Origin: a bacterium
Lineage (GTDB): Bacteria > Myxococcota_A > Bradymonadia > UBA7976 > UBA1532
Length of the DNA stretch: 64,000 bases
Assembly: GCA_030427205.1 (NCBI GenBank)
Contig: JAUHXC010000002.1
Location: 372,001 to 436,000 of the forward strand
Direction: 5' to 3'
In this document: positions 36,778 through 46,027 of the stretch, one piece after another
Layout of the letters: every line of letters begins with the position of its first letter
Numbering within the stretch: the first letter of the stretch is position 1
Made by a program: the position numbers and the translations under genes
The notes under the pieces: generated by a model
The model's database searches: none
What the model was told of the DNA's origin: nothing
The model's input: the letters and a program-made list of their open reading frames with translations, nothing else

Positions 36778-37269
36778 CTACCCCGCCAGCGCCTGCTCGA
36801 TGGCCTGCTTCATCTTCGCGCCGGTGGGGCTGTCTTTCGGCGCGAAGCGGGCGATCACCTCGCCGTTGCGGCCGATCAGGAACTTGGTGAAGTTCCACTT
36901 GATGCCCTTGGTGCCCAGCAGGCCGGGCTTGGCCTCGGTGAGGTGCTTGAAGAGCGGATGCGCGCCGGCGCCTTTGACGTCGACCTTGGCGTACATCGGG
37001 AAGCTCACCGAGAAGCGGGTCTCGCAGAACTGCGCGATCTGGTCGTTGGTGCCCGGCTCCTGCCCGCCGAACTGGTTGCAGGGGAAGCCGGCGACCACCA
37101 GGCCCTTGTCGCCGTAGGCCTGCCACAGCTCTTCGAGCGGGCCGTATTGCGGGGTGAAGCCGCACTGGCTGGCGACGTTGACCACCAGGATGACCTTGCC
37201 CGCGTGCTCGCCGAGCGTGGTCTGCTCGCCGTCGATGGTCTCGACGGGGATGTCGTGGATCGCGCTCAT
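36778..37269 (-). CDS. Glutathione peroxidase (Cys form)
   Basis: A 163-aa enzyme of the GPx thioredoxin-fold family that reduces peroxides with a thiol donor. The start is ATG 37269 with GGAGGACAGGC upstream; the track ORF to 37857 is a read-through. The peroxidatic residue is Cys36 in NVASQCGFTPQY, where animal enzymes have selenocysteine. FPCNQFGGQEPG supplies the Gln and the common resolving-cysteine region, and KWNFTKFLIGR the Trp/Asn pair. The ATG overlaps the stop of the upstream FMN reductase (ATGA), so translation is coupled and both likely serve redox defence. Confidence 0.92.
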   Translation of the reverse strand: MSAIHDIPVETIDGEQTTLGEHAGKVILVVNVASQCGFTPQYGPLEELWQAYGDKGLVVAGFPCNQFGGQEPGTNDQIAQFCETRFSVSFPMYAKVDVKGAGAHPLFKHLTEAKPGLLGTKGIKWNFTKFLIGRNGEVIARFAPKDSPTGAKMKQAIEQALAG

Positions 37270-37826
37270 GCCTGTCCTCCGGTGGTCTCGATGCGGGCGC
37301 AGAGGGCGGCCATCTGCCGGCCGACCAGCTCGCGGATCTTGGGATCGGTCAGCCGCCCGTCGACGATGGCCTGAGACGCCCCGCCGATCATCAGCTCGGG
37401 CTTGTTGAGCGTATCGGCGTCGAGGGCGACGAAGATCTGGCGCAGATGCGGCTGCATGCGCGCGGTGCCCAGCCGGCCGGGGCTGGCGCCCATGATGGCG
37501 AGCGGCTTGCCGACGAAGGGCTTGGGCTGGGTGCGCGAGAGCCAGTCGATGGCGTTCTTGAGCACGCCGGGCACCGAGTGGTTGTACTCGGGCGAGGCGA
37601 TGACGAGGCCGTCGGCGGCGAGGATGGCCTGCTGCAGCGCGGTCACCGCGGCGGGTATGCCGGCGGCCTCGACGTCGCCATCGTAGAACGGCACGTCGCG
37701 GATGGAGAGGATGTCGAGGGTCGCGCCCTCGGGCAGCAGCTCGGCGGCGGCGCGCAGCACCGCGGTATTGACCGAGGCTTTGCGCAGGCTGCCGGACAAT
37801 CCGACGAGGCGGATGGGTCGGGTCAT
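37266..37826 (-). CDS. NAD(P)H-dependent FMN reductase family protein
   Basis: A 186-aa flavodoxin-like protein taken from ATG 37826 (CTGGAG upstream). The flavin phosphate loop LSGSLRKASVNTAVLRAA is near the N-terminus. A second loop, ASPEYNHSVPGVLKNAIDWLSR, is the hallmark of this family and contacts the isoalloxazine ring. KPLAIMGASPGRLGTARMQPHLRQIF completes the fold. It reduces FMN or quinone-like acceptors using NAD(P)H. It overlaps the glutathione peroxidase start by four bases and is the first gene of this two-gene unit. Confidence 0.92.
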   Translation of the reverse strand: MTRPIRLVGLSGSLRKASVNTAVLRAAAELLPEGATLDILSIRDVPFYDGDVEAAGIPAAVTALQQAILAADGLVIASPEYNHSVPGVLKNAIDWLSRTQPKPFVGKPLAIMGASPGRLGTARMQPHLRQIFVALDADTLNKPELMIGGASQAIVDGRLTDPKIRELVGRQMAALCARIETTGGQA

Positions 37827-37886
37827 GGGGGGCTCCAGGTGGCGGTGTCCCTGACAAGACACATCAGGCGGAGAACCGTTTCGCGG

Positions 37887-38357
37887 TCAGCGGCGGCGCT
37901 TGCGGCGGCGGGTACGCGGGTTGGGGGCGGCGCTGTGATCGTCGCCGGCCTCCGGCGCCGGGTCGGCGAGGGTATCCGGCGGGCGCGGGGGCAGCGTCCA
38001 CGCGGGCGGCGGCGTGCGCAGGCGCCGCTCGCGGCGCTCGCCGAGGGTCGCGATGACCCGCTGCAGGGTCGGGTCGTGCAGCGGGCGGCCGTCGAGGCGC
38101 ACGCCCTTCTGGCCGTTGCAGCGGGCGCAGGCCAGCGCGAGGTTGCCCGGGGCGTGGGTCCCCCCGTGGGTCCGCGGCACGATGTGCTCGAGGGTGGTCG
38201 TCGGGCCGGGGGTGCCGTCGAGGCCAAGGGTGATCTTGCGGTTGCAGTGGATGCACTTGCCCATCAGGCAGGTGCGGCCGCCGTGCTCGACGCGGCGCCA
38301 GGTCCGGTCGACGGCGGCGCACCACAAGAGGCGGGCGTGGTGGGTGCTGCGGCTCAC
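37887..38357 (-). CDS. HNH endonuclease family protein
   Basis: A 156-aa protein. A zinc-type HNH fold is clear: CIHCNRK (first Cys pair), TTLEHIVPRTHGGTHAPGNLALAC (His and Asn of HNH) and CARCNGQKG (second Cys pair). The C-terminal 50 residues are Pro/Arg-rich and end in a basic RTRRRKRRR tail that could bind nucleic acid. The start is uncertain: GTG 38357 is the longest option but has no good ribosome site, while a Met just before CIHC is an alternative. It lies near the restriction-modification pair but with two redox genes between, so a shared role is only a suggestion. Confidence 0.82.
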   Translation of the reverse strand: MSRSTHHARLLWCAAVDRTWRRVEHGGRTCLMGKCIHCNRKITLGLDGTPGPTTTLEHIVPRTHGGTHAPGNLALACARCNGQKGVRLDGRPLHDPTLQRVIATLGERRERRLRTPPPAWTLPPRPPDTLADPAPEAGDDHSAAPNPRTRRRKRRR

Positions 38358-38379
38358 GCCGGGTAGGATGGGCCGAGGC

Positions 38380-41340
38380 CTACTCCGGGTCGCGCCATTC
38401 GCAGCTGTAGTTCTGGTCTTCGGGCCAATCGTTCGGGTGGTCGATCAGGTCGAAGCAGCGGTCGGGCGTATTCTGCGGCGGGTAGGGCCGGTCGGTATCG
38501 GCCCGGTTGTCGACCGCCTCGTCGCGCACGAACCAGCAGTGGTAGACGCCGATGATCGGGCACAGCGCGCGCTCTTCGCTGCCGTAGAGGTCGATGACCC
38601 CCTGCACCTCGCGGGCGTCGAGCAGGTCGACCCCGTCGTCGATGCTGGCGTAGCTGGCGTTGAACAGCGGCAGGTTGTTCTCGCCGGTGAAGAGCCGCGC
38701 GGTCTCGAGCGAGGCGTGGGTCATCCAGCGCACCACCTGCATCATCGACCACTGGTAGATGCGCACGTAGGCCCCCTGGTTGGCGGCCAGGGTGCTGTTG
38801 CGGGCGATGTTGCGCAGCTCGATGAGCGCGTTGAGGTAGGCGGTGTCGCTGAGCCCCTGCCCGTCGAAGCCGGCCTCGACGAGGATGTCGAGCGCGTCGA
38901 CGACGCTGGCGAGGCGCTGCTGGATGTCGGTCATGGTCTGCCGCGCCGGCGCGTTCTCGAGGGCGAGGTAGAGGGTCAGCTCGCCGAACATGGCCTGCAG
39001 CACGTCGCGGCCGCGCTCGTACTCTTCGAGGATCGAGGCGACGCCGTCATCACCCACCGGGTTGGGGATGCGGTGGTAGTCCATGACCCACAGCTCGTGG
39101 GCCATCTTGAGGTGGAAGAACGCCTGCATCGAGCTGGCCATCGCCTGGTTGTAGTCCTCGGCGTTGATGGCGTCGCCCATGTTGTCGATGTGGCCCCGGG
39201 TGAAGTCGAGGTCGGTATTGTGGCTGCCGCGGTAGAAGCGCTCGCGGGCCCGGGCCGGGTCGACGGCCAGGATCCACTCGCGGTAGAGGTTCAGCTCGGA
39301 GATCGCCAGCCGGGCCAGCAGGTTGGCCTGATCGAGGTACTCCAGCCGCTCGGGACCTTCGGCGGCGTTGGCGGCGGCGATGATCTTGACCGTCGCCGCC
39401 TGCACGGTGGCCAGCGCGCCGCCGAGGAAGCGCGGGGTGCTGTAGGGCGAGCCGGCGTAGGGGGTATTGGCCATGTCGAGGCCGCCGCGCAGATCGGCGA
39501 CGGCGCGCACCAGCTGGCGGCCGATGGCCGGGGCCGGCGGGTTGTTCGAGTTGAGCTGGCGGGTGAAGCGCTCGGCGACGAGCTCCATGCCGGCGCCGAG
39601 GTTGGCGTTGACGAAGATGGCCTCGTCGGTCGCCACGTTGCCGGCGAAGTCTTCGATGCGATAGCCGAGGGTGTGATCCCCCGGCCGCAGGCGGCGCAGC
39701 ACGACCTGCCCCTCGACGTCGCACAGGGCGTCTTCGTCGCGGATGTCGCTGTCGGAGCACGGCAGGTTGCCGACCGCGCGGGCGCCGCGGGGCGGCACGC
39801 CGTTGCCGTCGTAGCGCATGTCGGTGAGCACCCGCTCGAAGGCGGTGCCCGGGTCGAGGGTGACGGTGACCCGGCGGATGCCCGAGACGGTGCCGTCGGC
39901 GTCGTCCTCGCCGCCGCTCGACAGGGCCATGGTCTCGCCGATGCCGTAGTAGCGCCACGTCAGCCGGTCGTCGTCGTCGACGCCGCGCTGCGAGGGCACC
40001 GCGATGGTCGCCGCCGGCGGGGTGCGGTCGATGCCGAAGGCCACCGAGTTGTCGCGGGCGGTATTGCCCGCCTGGTCGGTGACCTCGATGGTCAGCTCGT
40101 AGAGGCCGTCGTCTTCGTAGAACACGGTGACCACGTCGCCGTCGCGGCCGATGTCGGCCGGCGGCGGCACGATGTCGACGTCGAGGTTGTTGGCGTCGCC
40201 GCAGTCGTCGATGACCCGGAAGCTGAAGGCGACGTCGTCGACCTCGCCGCTGTACCAGCCCTCCTGGGGCAGGTCGATGACCTCGATGCGCGGCCCGGCG
40301 TTGTCTTCGACGGTGACCCGCAGGTCGGCGTCGGCCGAGTTGCCCGAGCTGTCGGTGGCGGTGTAGCGCAGCGTATGGGCGCCGACGCCGAGCACCAGCT
40401 CGTCGGGCAGGCCGTCGAACGCCTGCTCGTCGGGCGTGCCCGGGTCGACGACGAGGGTGAACTCGAGCGCGTTGGCGTTGGTGCCGTTGTCGCCCCAGAC
40501 CAGCCGCGGCACCCGAATGCGGGCTCCGTTGGCGTCGTTGCAGTCGACCCCGAAGTTGTCGGGGATCTGGCCGACGACCTCCGGCGGCCGGGTATCGCGG
40601 ACCCGCACGGTCACGTCGGAGGCGCCGACGTTGTCGCTGTCGTCGGTGCAGGTCAGCCGCACCCGGGTATCGCCCACCGGGAAGACCGCCGGCACCGGGC
40701 CCTCGGCCGGGTTGGGATCGCAGGCGTCGGCGCAGCCGAACTCGAGCTCGACCGGCGTGCCCTGCGGCGCGGCGGCCTCGGCCTCGTCGCCGAGCGGCGT
40801 CGGGTTGGGGATCGGGCGCACCGTCGGCGGCGTGGTGTCGACGACGTCGATGCGATAGGCCACCTCGGCCTCGTTGCCCGCCCGGTCGACGGCGGTGACG
40901 AGCACGTCGTAGCTGCCCGGCGGCAGGTTGATCTCGTCGCCGGCCGGATCGATGTTCTGCGGCGGGTCGATGAGCTCGGCGGTGACCGTCGGCGCCCGAT
41001 CGCGGTTGTCGAAGACCTGGATCGGCGGGATGCGCACCGTCGCGACGCAGCCGTCGGCGGGCACCGCGGCGCGGATGTTGCCGGGGGGCGGCCGGAACTC
41101 CGGGGCCTCTTCGTCACGGGCGGCGAAGACCCGACCGCCGACGAGGAACCCGTGGTGGGCGGACTGTCCCCCACCCTCGGCGGAGCCGACGGCCATGCCG
41201 ACGATGGCGCTGAAGTGTTGATACTCGTTGTTCTGGCTCTTGCCGCCGCCGCCGCTGACGGCGAACGAGGGCATCTTGTCGGCCAGGGCCGGGCCGGCCA
41301 TGAGCAGGCTCAGGCCACAGGGCAGCATCCAACGCTTCAT
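38380..41340 (-). CDS. Large secreted protein with HYR/Ig-like repeats and helical C-terminal domain
   Basis: A 986-aa protein taken from ATG 41340 (GGGGGGAGTGGA upstream; the track's 41409 start lies inside the neighbouring gene). It has a signal peptide ending ALAD. The N-terminal half contains about four hyalin-repeat/Ig-like domains with typical endings (VTAVDRAGNEAEVAYRIDVVD; LTCTDDSDNVGASDVTVRVRD; YTATDSSGNSADADLRVTVED; EVTDQAGNTARDN). After ~residue 590 the sequence becomes helical (AVADLRGGLDMANT; AATVKIIAAANAAEGPERLEYLDQANLLARLA) with no recognised family. It ends with a Cys-containing tail. It starts 11 nt after the stop of the upstream PPC-domain lipoprotein, so the two form one operon. 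Confidence 0.82.
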   Translation of the reverse strand: MKRWMLPCGLSLLMAGPALADKMPSFAVSGGGGKSQNNEYQHFSAIVGMAVGSAEGGGQSAHHGFLVGGRVFAARDEEAPEFRPPPGNIRAAVPADGCVATVRIPPIQVFDNRDRAPTVTAELIDPPQNIDPAGDEINLPPGSYDVLVTAVDRAGNEAEVAYRIDVVDTTPPTVRPIPNPTPLGDEAEAAAPQGTPVELEFGCADACDPNPAEGPVPAVFPVGDTRVRLTCTDDSDNVGASDVTVRVRDTRPPEVVGQIPDNFGVDCNDANGARIRVPRLVWGDNGTNANALEFTLVVDPGTPDEQAFDGLPDELVLGVGAHTLRYTATDSSGNSADADLRVTVEDNAGPRIEVIDLPQEGWYSGEVDDVAFSFRVIDDCGDANNLDVDIVPPPADIGRDGDVVTVFYEDDGLYELTIEVTDQAGNTARDNSVAFGIDRTPPAATIAVPSQRGVDDDDRLTWRYYGIGETMALSSGGEDDADGTVSGIRRVTVTLDPGTAFERVLTDMRYDGNGVPPRGARAVGNLPCSDSDIRDEDALCDVEGQVVLRRLRPGDHTLGYRIEDFAGNVATDEAIFVNANLGAGMELVAERFTRQLNSNNPPAPAIGRQLVRAVADLRGGLDMANTPYAGSPYSTPRFLGGALATVQAATVKIIAAANAAEGPERLEYLDQANLLARLAISELNLYREWILAVDPARARERFYRGSHNTDLDFTRGHIDNMGDAINAEDYNQAMASSMQAFFHLKMAHELWVMDYHRIPNPVGDDGVASILEEYERGRDVLQAMFGELTLYLALENAPARQTMTDIQQRLASVVDALDILVEAGFDGQGLSDTAYLNALIELRNIARNSTLAANQGAYVRIYQWSMMQVVRWMTHASLETARLFTGENNLPLFNASYASIDDGVDLLDAREVQGVIDLYGSEERALCPIIGVYHCWFVRDEAVDNRADTDRPYPPQNTPDRCFDLIDHPNDWPEDQNYSCEWRDPE

Positions 41341-41351
41341 TCCACTCCCCC

Positions 41352-44300
41352 CTAATCGACGATGCGCGGCCAGATCACCCCGGGCGTCTGGGGCGGCAGG
41401 TTCTCGCACTCGTCATCGTTGGCGATGCGCAGCCGATAGTCGAGGCGTTCGTCGTCCTCGCCCACCGTATTGATGCTCAGCGGCAGCACCCGCACGAAGA
41501 ACGTGCGGTTGACGTCGCTGGGCTCGATGACCACGCATTGCTTCGAATTGCCGCGGGCGATCTCGGACGTCGTCGCCCGCAGCATCTCGTCGTCGTCGAA
41601 GACTTCCACGTAGAGATCGCCGTCGTCGCCGAAGACGAAGCTGGCCGCGACGGCCCGCGCCTCGCCGGGCGGCACGGTGAAGAGGAACGTATCGACGTCC
41701 TGCGGCGCGCGCACGCACAGCCACTGCTCTTCACGGTCGATCTCGTTGCGGCCGAGCAGCTCGGCCTCGCCGAAGTCGGTATTGGGCTCGTCGGGGTCGT
41801 CGTCGCAGACGAAGACCCGCTCTTCGACGGTCAGCTCGAGGTCGTAGCGCACCGTGGGATCACCCAGGCCGCTGACCCGCACGAAGTAGACCCCCGGCGC
41901 CCGGTTGTCGATGCGCACGACCTCGTCGTCGGTGGCGCTGTGCCCGTCGGGCAGCTCGCCGTTGAGCGAGACCGGGTCGCCTTCGTAGAAGAGGTCGAGC
42001 TCGAGGTCGCCCTGCACGTGCACGAAGCGCAGCGCCACCTCGATGGTCGCGAGGGTGTCGGTCTCGAAGGTGAACCAGTCCTCGTCGCCGTCGGGCCCGC
42101 ACAGGGTCAGATCGGCGTAGCGGCCGGGCGCGATGTCGGTGGAGGCGACCCGCACGTCGTTGCCGCCGTCGCTGTCGAAGTCGTCGGGCGCGCACTCGAT
42201 GAGCCCGGCGGTGCGCAGCACGTCGAGGTCGTAGCCGGTGCGCACCTCGGCGGCGGCCTGCACCCGCACGAGGTAGCGGCCGCCGGCGGCGCCGTCGAAG
42301 CGGGCGACGTTGATCCGCTGGCCGCTGCGCCCGCTCTGGATGAGCGCGCCGAACGGGTCGCGCAGCTCGATGATGGTATCGCCGGCGATCTCGGGTTCGA
42401 GCCGGGTGACCCGCACCTCGAGCTCGTCCCCCGGGCGCAGCGTCAGGCTGTACCAGTCTTCTTCGGCGCACAGCGTGCGACCGGGCAGCGTCAGGTCGAT
42501 GTCGGGGCGCAGCTCGAGGGTGCCGTCGATGCCCGGGCGCACGAACTCGGGCACGGCCATCAGGTCGTAGGCGGTCTGGGCCACGTCGTTGGGCTCGGCG
42601 TCGTCGGGCAGGCACAGCACGCCGTTGCGGTCGACGGTCACCGTCAGGCGGTAGCGCCCGAAGCGGGCCGCGTCGAGCCCGGCCACCCGGATGTAGTAGC
42701 GGCCGTCTTCGATCTGCGCGTTGAACCGCGGGGCGTCGAACTGCACGAAGCGCGGCCCGTCGACGCCGCCGCCGCCGCCATTGGGCACCGCGACCGGCGC
42801 CTCGCCGGGCCCCGGGGCGCCGGGGCCGAAGATCTCGAAGTCGAGGTCATCGCTGGCCCCGGTGTCGTTGCCCAGCATCTCGAGGCGCACCTGCAGGCCG
42901 TCGCGGGCCCCCATGTCCAGGGCGAACCAGTCCTCGTCGTTGGGGTGGATCGTCCGGTTCTCGATGATGACCGACTGCTGCTCGTCGGGCAGCGAGAGCG
43001 AGGTCGCGGTGACCGGCGCGTCGTCCACTTCGGCGGCGTCAGGGCCGATAGCGCCCGACAGCTCGATGTCGAGGGCGTAGGTATTCTCGTCGAGCCCGCG
43101 GGGGAAGACCTCGACCCACCACGTGCCGGCGGGCGACGGGTTGCCCGGGCCGGCGACGTACTCGATCAGCTCGTCGTCGTCGCTGCTGTCGCCGCGGCCG
43201 GCGACGCGGCCGTCGGGCGCGTGCAGCCGCATGTCCAGGTCGCCGTCGCCGTGCGCGAAGGTCAGCGCGACCTGGATCGAGGTGCCGGCGCTCGGCGTCT
43301 CGAAGCGATACCAGTCGGCGTCGCGGCGGCAGGCGTACAGGCCCTCGGCGGAGAAGCGGTCGCCGTCGAACGCGAGCGGCGGCGCGTCCTCGCGGGCGTC
43401 GTTCTCTTCGTAGTCGTCGTCGCGGCAGCCCTCGACGCAGCGGCCCTCGATGCAGGCCAGGTCGTCGGGGCACTCGCCGTGGGCCAGGCACGGGGGCTCG
43501 CAGACGCCGGCTTCGCAGATCCAGCCCTCGCCGTCGTCGGCGCACTCGGCGTCGTCGCGGCAGGGCTCGTCGGGGCCGTCTTCGGGCTCGCAGCGGTTGG
43601 CTTCGTTGCAGATCTCACCCCGCGGGCAGTTGTCGGGGTCGCGGCGGCAGCCGGGCAGGCAGACGTCGAGGCTGCAGAAGAGCGTCGGGCCGCAGTCGTC
43701 GTCGGTGGCGCACGGCGGGCGCTCGCAGTTGCGGGTCTCGGGGTTGCAGATCCGCTCGCGACCGCAGGCGCCGCCTTCGAGGCGGCAGCCCTCGGCGCAG
43801 AAGCCGTCCTCGCAGTACGCGTCGTCAGCGCAGTCGAGGTCGTCGGCGCAGCGCAGCGCGCAGGGGTTGGGGTTGACGCAGTTGAGCAGGCCTTCGATGG
43901 GTGCGTCGCACGCCGTCGGCAGCTCCAGCGAGCAGCTGTCGTCGGCGCTGCAGCAGACGACCTGAACCGCGCACTCGCGGGTGTCGGGGTCACAGGCACG
44001 CGGCTCGCCGTTCATCGTGCGCGGGCAGGCCTCGGGATCATCGAGGCGGCAGCCGGGCTGGCACTCGGCGCCGTCGCAGTATTCGCCCGGGAAGCACTCG
44101 CTGTCTTCGGCGCAGCTCGGATCGCGCTCGCAGAACCGCGGCTCGGCCTCGGTATTGCACCGCTCGCCGATCGGGCAGCCGCCCTCCCGGCACCCGGGCA
44201 CGCAGATCGCCGGCTCGCCGCCCACCGCCATCGGACAGTACTGCTCGGCGGGGCATTGGTCGTCGCGCACGCAGCGCACGCCGACGTCCGGATCGGGCGG

Positions 44301-44447
44301 CGGCTCGCCGTCGAGCGCGGTCTCGGCGTCCATGCCGGCGTCGGGCGTCGGCGTATCTACCGGCTCGTCTTCTCCACCGCAGCCCCAGGCGAGCAGGGCC
44401 ACGGTGAGCCACAGCGCCGACCCGGCCTGTGCTCGAAGGTGCACCAT
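41352..44447 (-). CDS. Large lipoprotein with Cys-rich N-terminus and multiple PPC domains
   Basis: A 1031-aa protein taken from ATG 44447; the track's 44501 start is upstream of the likely promoter. The lipoprotein signal ends LLAWGC. Residues ~50-330 are a Cys-rich array (CVRDDQCPAEQYC; CRLEGGACGRERIC; CEPPCLAHGECPDDLACIEGRC). From ~335 onward there are five or so PPC-like (bacterial pre-peptidase C-terminal) beta-sandwich domains with recurring patterns such as DADWYRFETPSAGTSIQVALTF, DEDWFALDMG, EEDWYSLTLRPGDELEVRV and DEDWFTFETD. PPC domains usually accompany secreted proteases, but no protease domain is present here. It heads the operon with the HYR-repeat protein. Confidence 0.85.
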   Translation of the reverse strand: MVHLRAQAGSALWLTVALLAWGCGGEDEPVDTPTPDAGMDAETALDGEPPPDPDVGVRCVRDDQCPAEQYCPMAVGGEPAICVPGCREGGCPIGERCNTEAEPRFCERDPSCAEDSECFPGEYCDGAECQPGCRLDDPEACPRTMNGEPRACDPDTRECAVQVVCCSADDSCSLELPTACDAPIEGLLNCVNPNPCALRCADDLDCADDAYCEDGFCAEGCRLEGGACGRERICNPETRNCERPPCATDDDCGPTLFCSLDVCLPGCRRDPDNCPRGEICNEANRCEPEDGPDEPCRDDAECADDGEGWICEAGVCEPPCLAHGECPDDLACIEGRCVEGCRDDDYEENDAREDAPPLAFDGDRFSAEGLYACRRDADWYRFETPSAGTSIQVALTFAHGDGDLDMRLHAPDGRVAGRGDSSDDDELIEYVAGPGNPSPAGTWWVEVFPRGLDENTYALDIELSGAIGPDAAEVDDAPVTATSLSLPDEQQSVIIENRTIHPNDEDWFALDMGARDGLQVRLEMLGNDTGASDDLDFEIFGPGAPGPGEAPVAVPNGGGGGVDGPRFVQFDAPRFNAQIEDGRYYIRVAGLDAARFGRYRLTVTVDRNGVLCLPDDAEPNDVAQTAYDLMAVPEFVRPGIDGTLELRPDIDLTLPGRTLCAEEDWYSLTLRPGDELEVRVTRLEPEIAGDTIIELRDPFGALIQSGRSGQRINVARFDGAAGGRYLVRVQAAAEVRTGYDLDVLRTAGLIECAPDDFDSDGGNDVRVASTDIAPGRYADLTLCGPDGDEDWFTFETDTLATIEVALRFVHVQGDLELDLFYEGDPVSLNGELPDGHSATDDEVVRIDNRAPGVYFVRVSGLGDPTVRYDLELTVEERVFVCDDDPDEPNTDFGEAELLGRNEIDREEQWLCVRAPQDVDTFLFTVPPGEARAVAASFVFGDDGDLYVEVFDDDEMLRATTSEIARGNSKQCVVIEPSDVNRTFFVRVLPLSINTVGEDDERLDYRLRIANDDECENLPPQTPGVIWPRIVD

Positions 44448-44476
44448 CAGGGCTTCCTCTCCTGGCTGGATTCCGC

Positions 44477-44514
44477 CTCGTGCGAATAATTGCAGTTGCA
44501 CGAGAACGTTTCAA
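44477..44514 (-). promoter_or_regulatory. Promoter with overlapping inverted repeat for the 41352-44447 operon
   Basis: On the minus strand TTGAAA (44509-44514) and AATTAT (44486-44491) are 17 nt apart, a good housekeeping-type match. The arms CTCGTGC/GCACGAG (44498-44504 and 44477-44483) bracket the -10, so a repressor could block it. Confidence 0.55.
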
Positions 44515-44546
44515 CCGGGTTGGAGCCCGCGGGGCCGTGGGGGACG

Positions 44547-45179
44547 TCAGCCCTGGCCGAAGGTGGGGCCGCCGTCGGCCAGCCAGGCCTTCTCCTCTGC
44601 GGTGTGCGTGCGCCCGAGCACCGGGTTGCGATACGGGAACCGCCCGAAGCGGGCGATGATGTCGCGGTGCTTGAGGGCGAAGTCGCGGAAGCCGCCGATG
44701 GGCTTGGTGAGCTTGGGCGGGACGTCGGCGAGCAGCGCTTCGAAGAGAGCGACGCAGCGGTTCTGCAGGTCGAGATCTTCGGCGTGCTCCAGCGGCATGT
44801 AGGCGAAGACCCGCTCGACGTGCGGCAGCTCGAGGTGCGTGCCGTCGTCGATGGTCGCCAGGGCGAGGCGGCGGGCGATGGGATCGCCGGCGAACGCGCT
44901 CGCCCGGCGGCGGTAGACGTTGCGGCTGAACTGATCGAGCACGATGATCCGGGCCAGGTTGCCCCGGGGCGTCTCGCTCCACGCTTCGAGCCCGCCGGCG
45001 ATGGCGGCTTCGACGAGATCGCCGAAGCGGCGGGTGATCTCGGCGTCCAGCTCGGCCCCGCCACCCCACCACCGCTCGCCCTGCTTGCGCATCATCTCGG
45101 CGGGGTCGTCTTCGTCTCCGAACCAGAAGTCGAGGACGGCGCGGGCCTCGGGCGGAAGGGTCTCAGCGGTCGGCTTCAT
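44547..45179 (-). CDS. DUF924 family protein
   Basis: A 210-aa protein. The family pattern is complete: VLDFWFGDEDDPAEM at the start, RWWGGGAELDAEITRRFGDLVEAA, then ARIIVLDQFSRNVYRRRASAFAGDPIARRLAL, VERVFAYMPLEHAEDLDLQNRCVALFE and FALKHRDIIARFGRFPYRNPVLGR. It folds as an all-helical, TPR-like cytoplasmic protein, and the biochemical role is not established. GGAG lies eight nt before the ATG. Its start overlaps the last 17 nt of the upstream enoyl-CoA hydratase gene, so it would be translationally coupled to it. No motif is disrupted. Confidence 0.92.
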   Translation of the reverse strand: MKPTAETLPPEARAVLDFWFGDEDDPAEMMRKQGERWWGGGAELDAEITRRFGDLVEAAIAGGLEAWSETPRGNLARIIVLDQFSRNVYRRRASAFAGDPIARRLALATIDDGTHLELPHVERVFAYMPLEHAEDLDLQNRCVALFEALLADVPPKLTKPIGGFRDFALKHRDIIARFGRFPYRNPVLGRTHTAEEKAWLADGGPTFGQG

Positions 45180-46012
45180 CGGCGGGCTCCTGGGGGGCGA
45201 TGTCGGTGAATCGTGGCGCGCGGCGCTCGAAGAACGCCGTGATGGCCTCGGGGAAGTCGGGGCCCGCCAGGCTCTCGGCGAAGCGGCGGGCGTCGTCGGC
45301 GGCGGGGTCGAGGTCGACGCAGCGGGCGAGCGTGGCTTTGACGCTGCGCACCGCGGCGGGGCTCGCCGCCGCGAGGCTCTCGGCCATCTGGCCGGCGCTA
45401 CTCACGGGGTCTTCGGCGATGTGCGCGAAGCCCGGCAGCCCGTGAATGGGGGTCGCGACGCCGGCCAGCGTCAGCCAGCGCGCCGCGGGCAGGCCGACCG
45501 TCGCGACCAGCCGCGGGATGATCTGCCAGCCGAGGTGCATGCCGGCGCACCTCGGGCAATGCGACGGTGGTCTCCGGATGGGCCACCCGCAGATCGCAAG
45601 CCAGCGCCAGCCCGACCCCGGCGCCGATGACCCGCCCGCGCAGCACGGCGAGGGTCGGCATGGACAGCGCGCTCCATGCGTCGAGCATGCGGCTGCCGCG
45701 CAGCGCGAGCCGGCGCCCGCCGTCTGCCCGGATGGACTCGGCGAGGCCGGTGTCGGCGAGGTCGGCGCCATGGCAGAAGTCGGCGCCGGCGGCCATCAGG
45801 CGCACGACGCGTACCCCGTGAATGGCGCTGATGCGGTGGGGCATCGCGGTCAGGGCGTCGAGGGTATGCCAGCCGACGCGCCGGGCGTGCAGCGTGACCG
45901 TGGCGATGTGGCCGTCGACGGCGAGCGCGCAGGGCTCTGAAGTACGGGGCTCTGAAGCGGGGGGCTCTGAAGCGGGGGGCTCCGAAGCAGGGGGCTCGGC
46001 GGCGGGCGGCAT
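45163..46012 (-). pseudogene. Enoyl-CoA hydratase/isomerase family gene with an apparent frameshift
   Basis: The N-terminal half lies in one frame (GHIATVTLHARRVGWHTLDAL...GVGLALACDLRVAHPETTVALPEV) and the C-terminal half in another (GMHLGWQIIPRLVATVGLPAARWLTLAGVATPIHG...). Crotonases read LPEVxLGMxxGxG here, so the break falls between LPEV and GMHLGW at about 45540-45555. Removing one base, or adding two, restores the frame. Either it is a recent pseudogene or a sequencing error. The N-terminus also carries a PPASE repeat. Intact, the protein would hydrate enoyl-CoA in beta-oxidation. The gene overlaps the DUF924 start. Confidence 0.8.
45932..46006 (-). repeat. Five 15-bp tandem units in the hydratase N-terminus
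   Basis: GGGCTCTGAAGCGGG units (plus-strand sense) repeat five times with drift at both ends and encode SEPPA pentapeptides. The second and third copies are identical. This is likely slippage-prone sequence. Confidence 0.8.
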
Positions 46013-46027
46013 GCAGTGCTCCGGCGA

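Noticed and set aside
33069-36890. 1273-aa plus-strand ORF over the methylase
   Set aside because: It is antisense to a protein with intact methylase motifs; its composition (Gln/Arg/Val/Glu-rich, no domain) is typical of GC-rich shadows.
38014-41355. 1113-aa plus-strand ORF
   Set aside because: It is antisense to the HYR-repeat protein, which has a signal peptide and a strong ribosome site.
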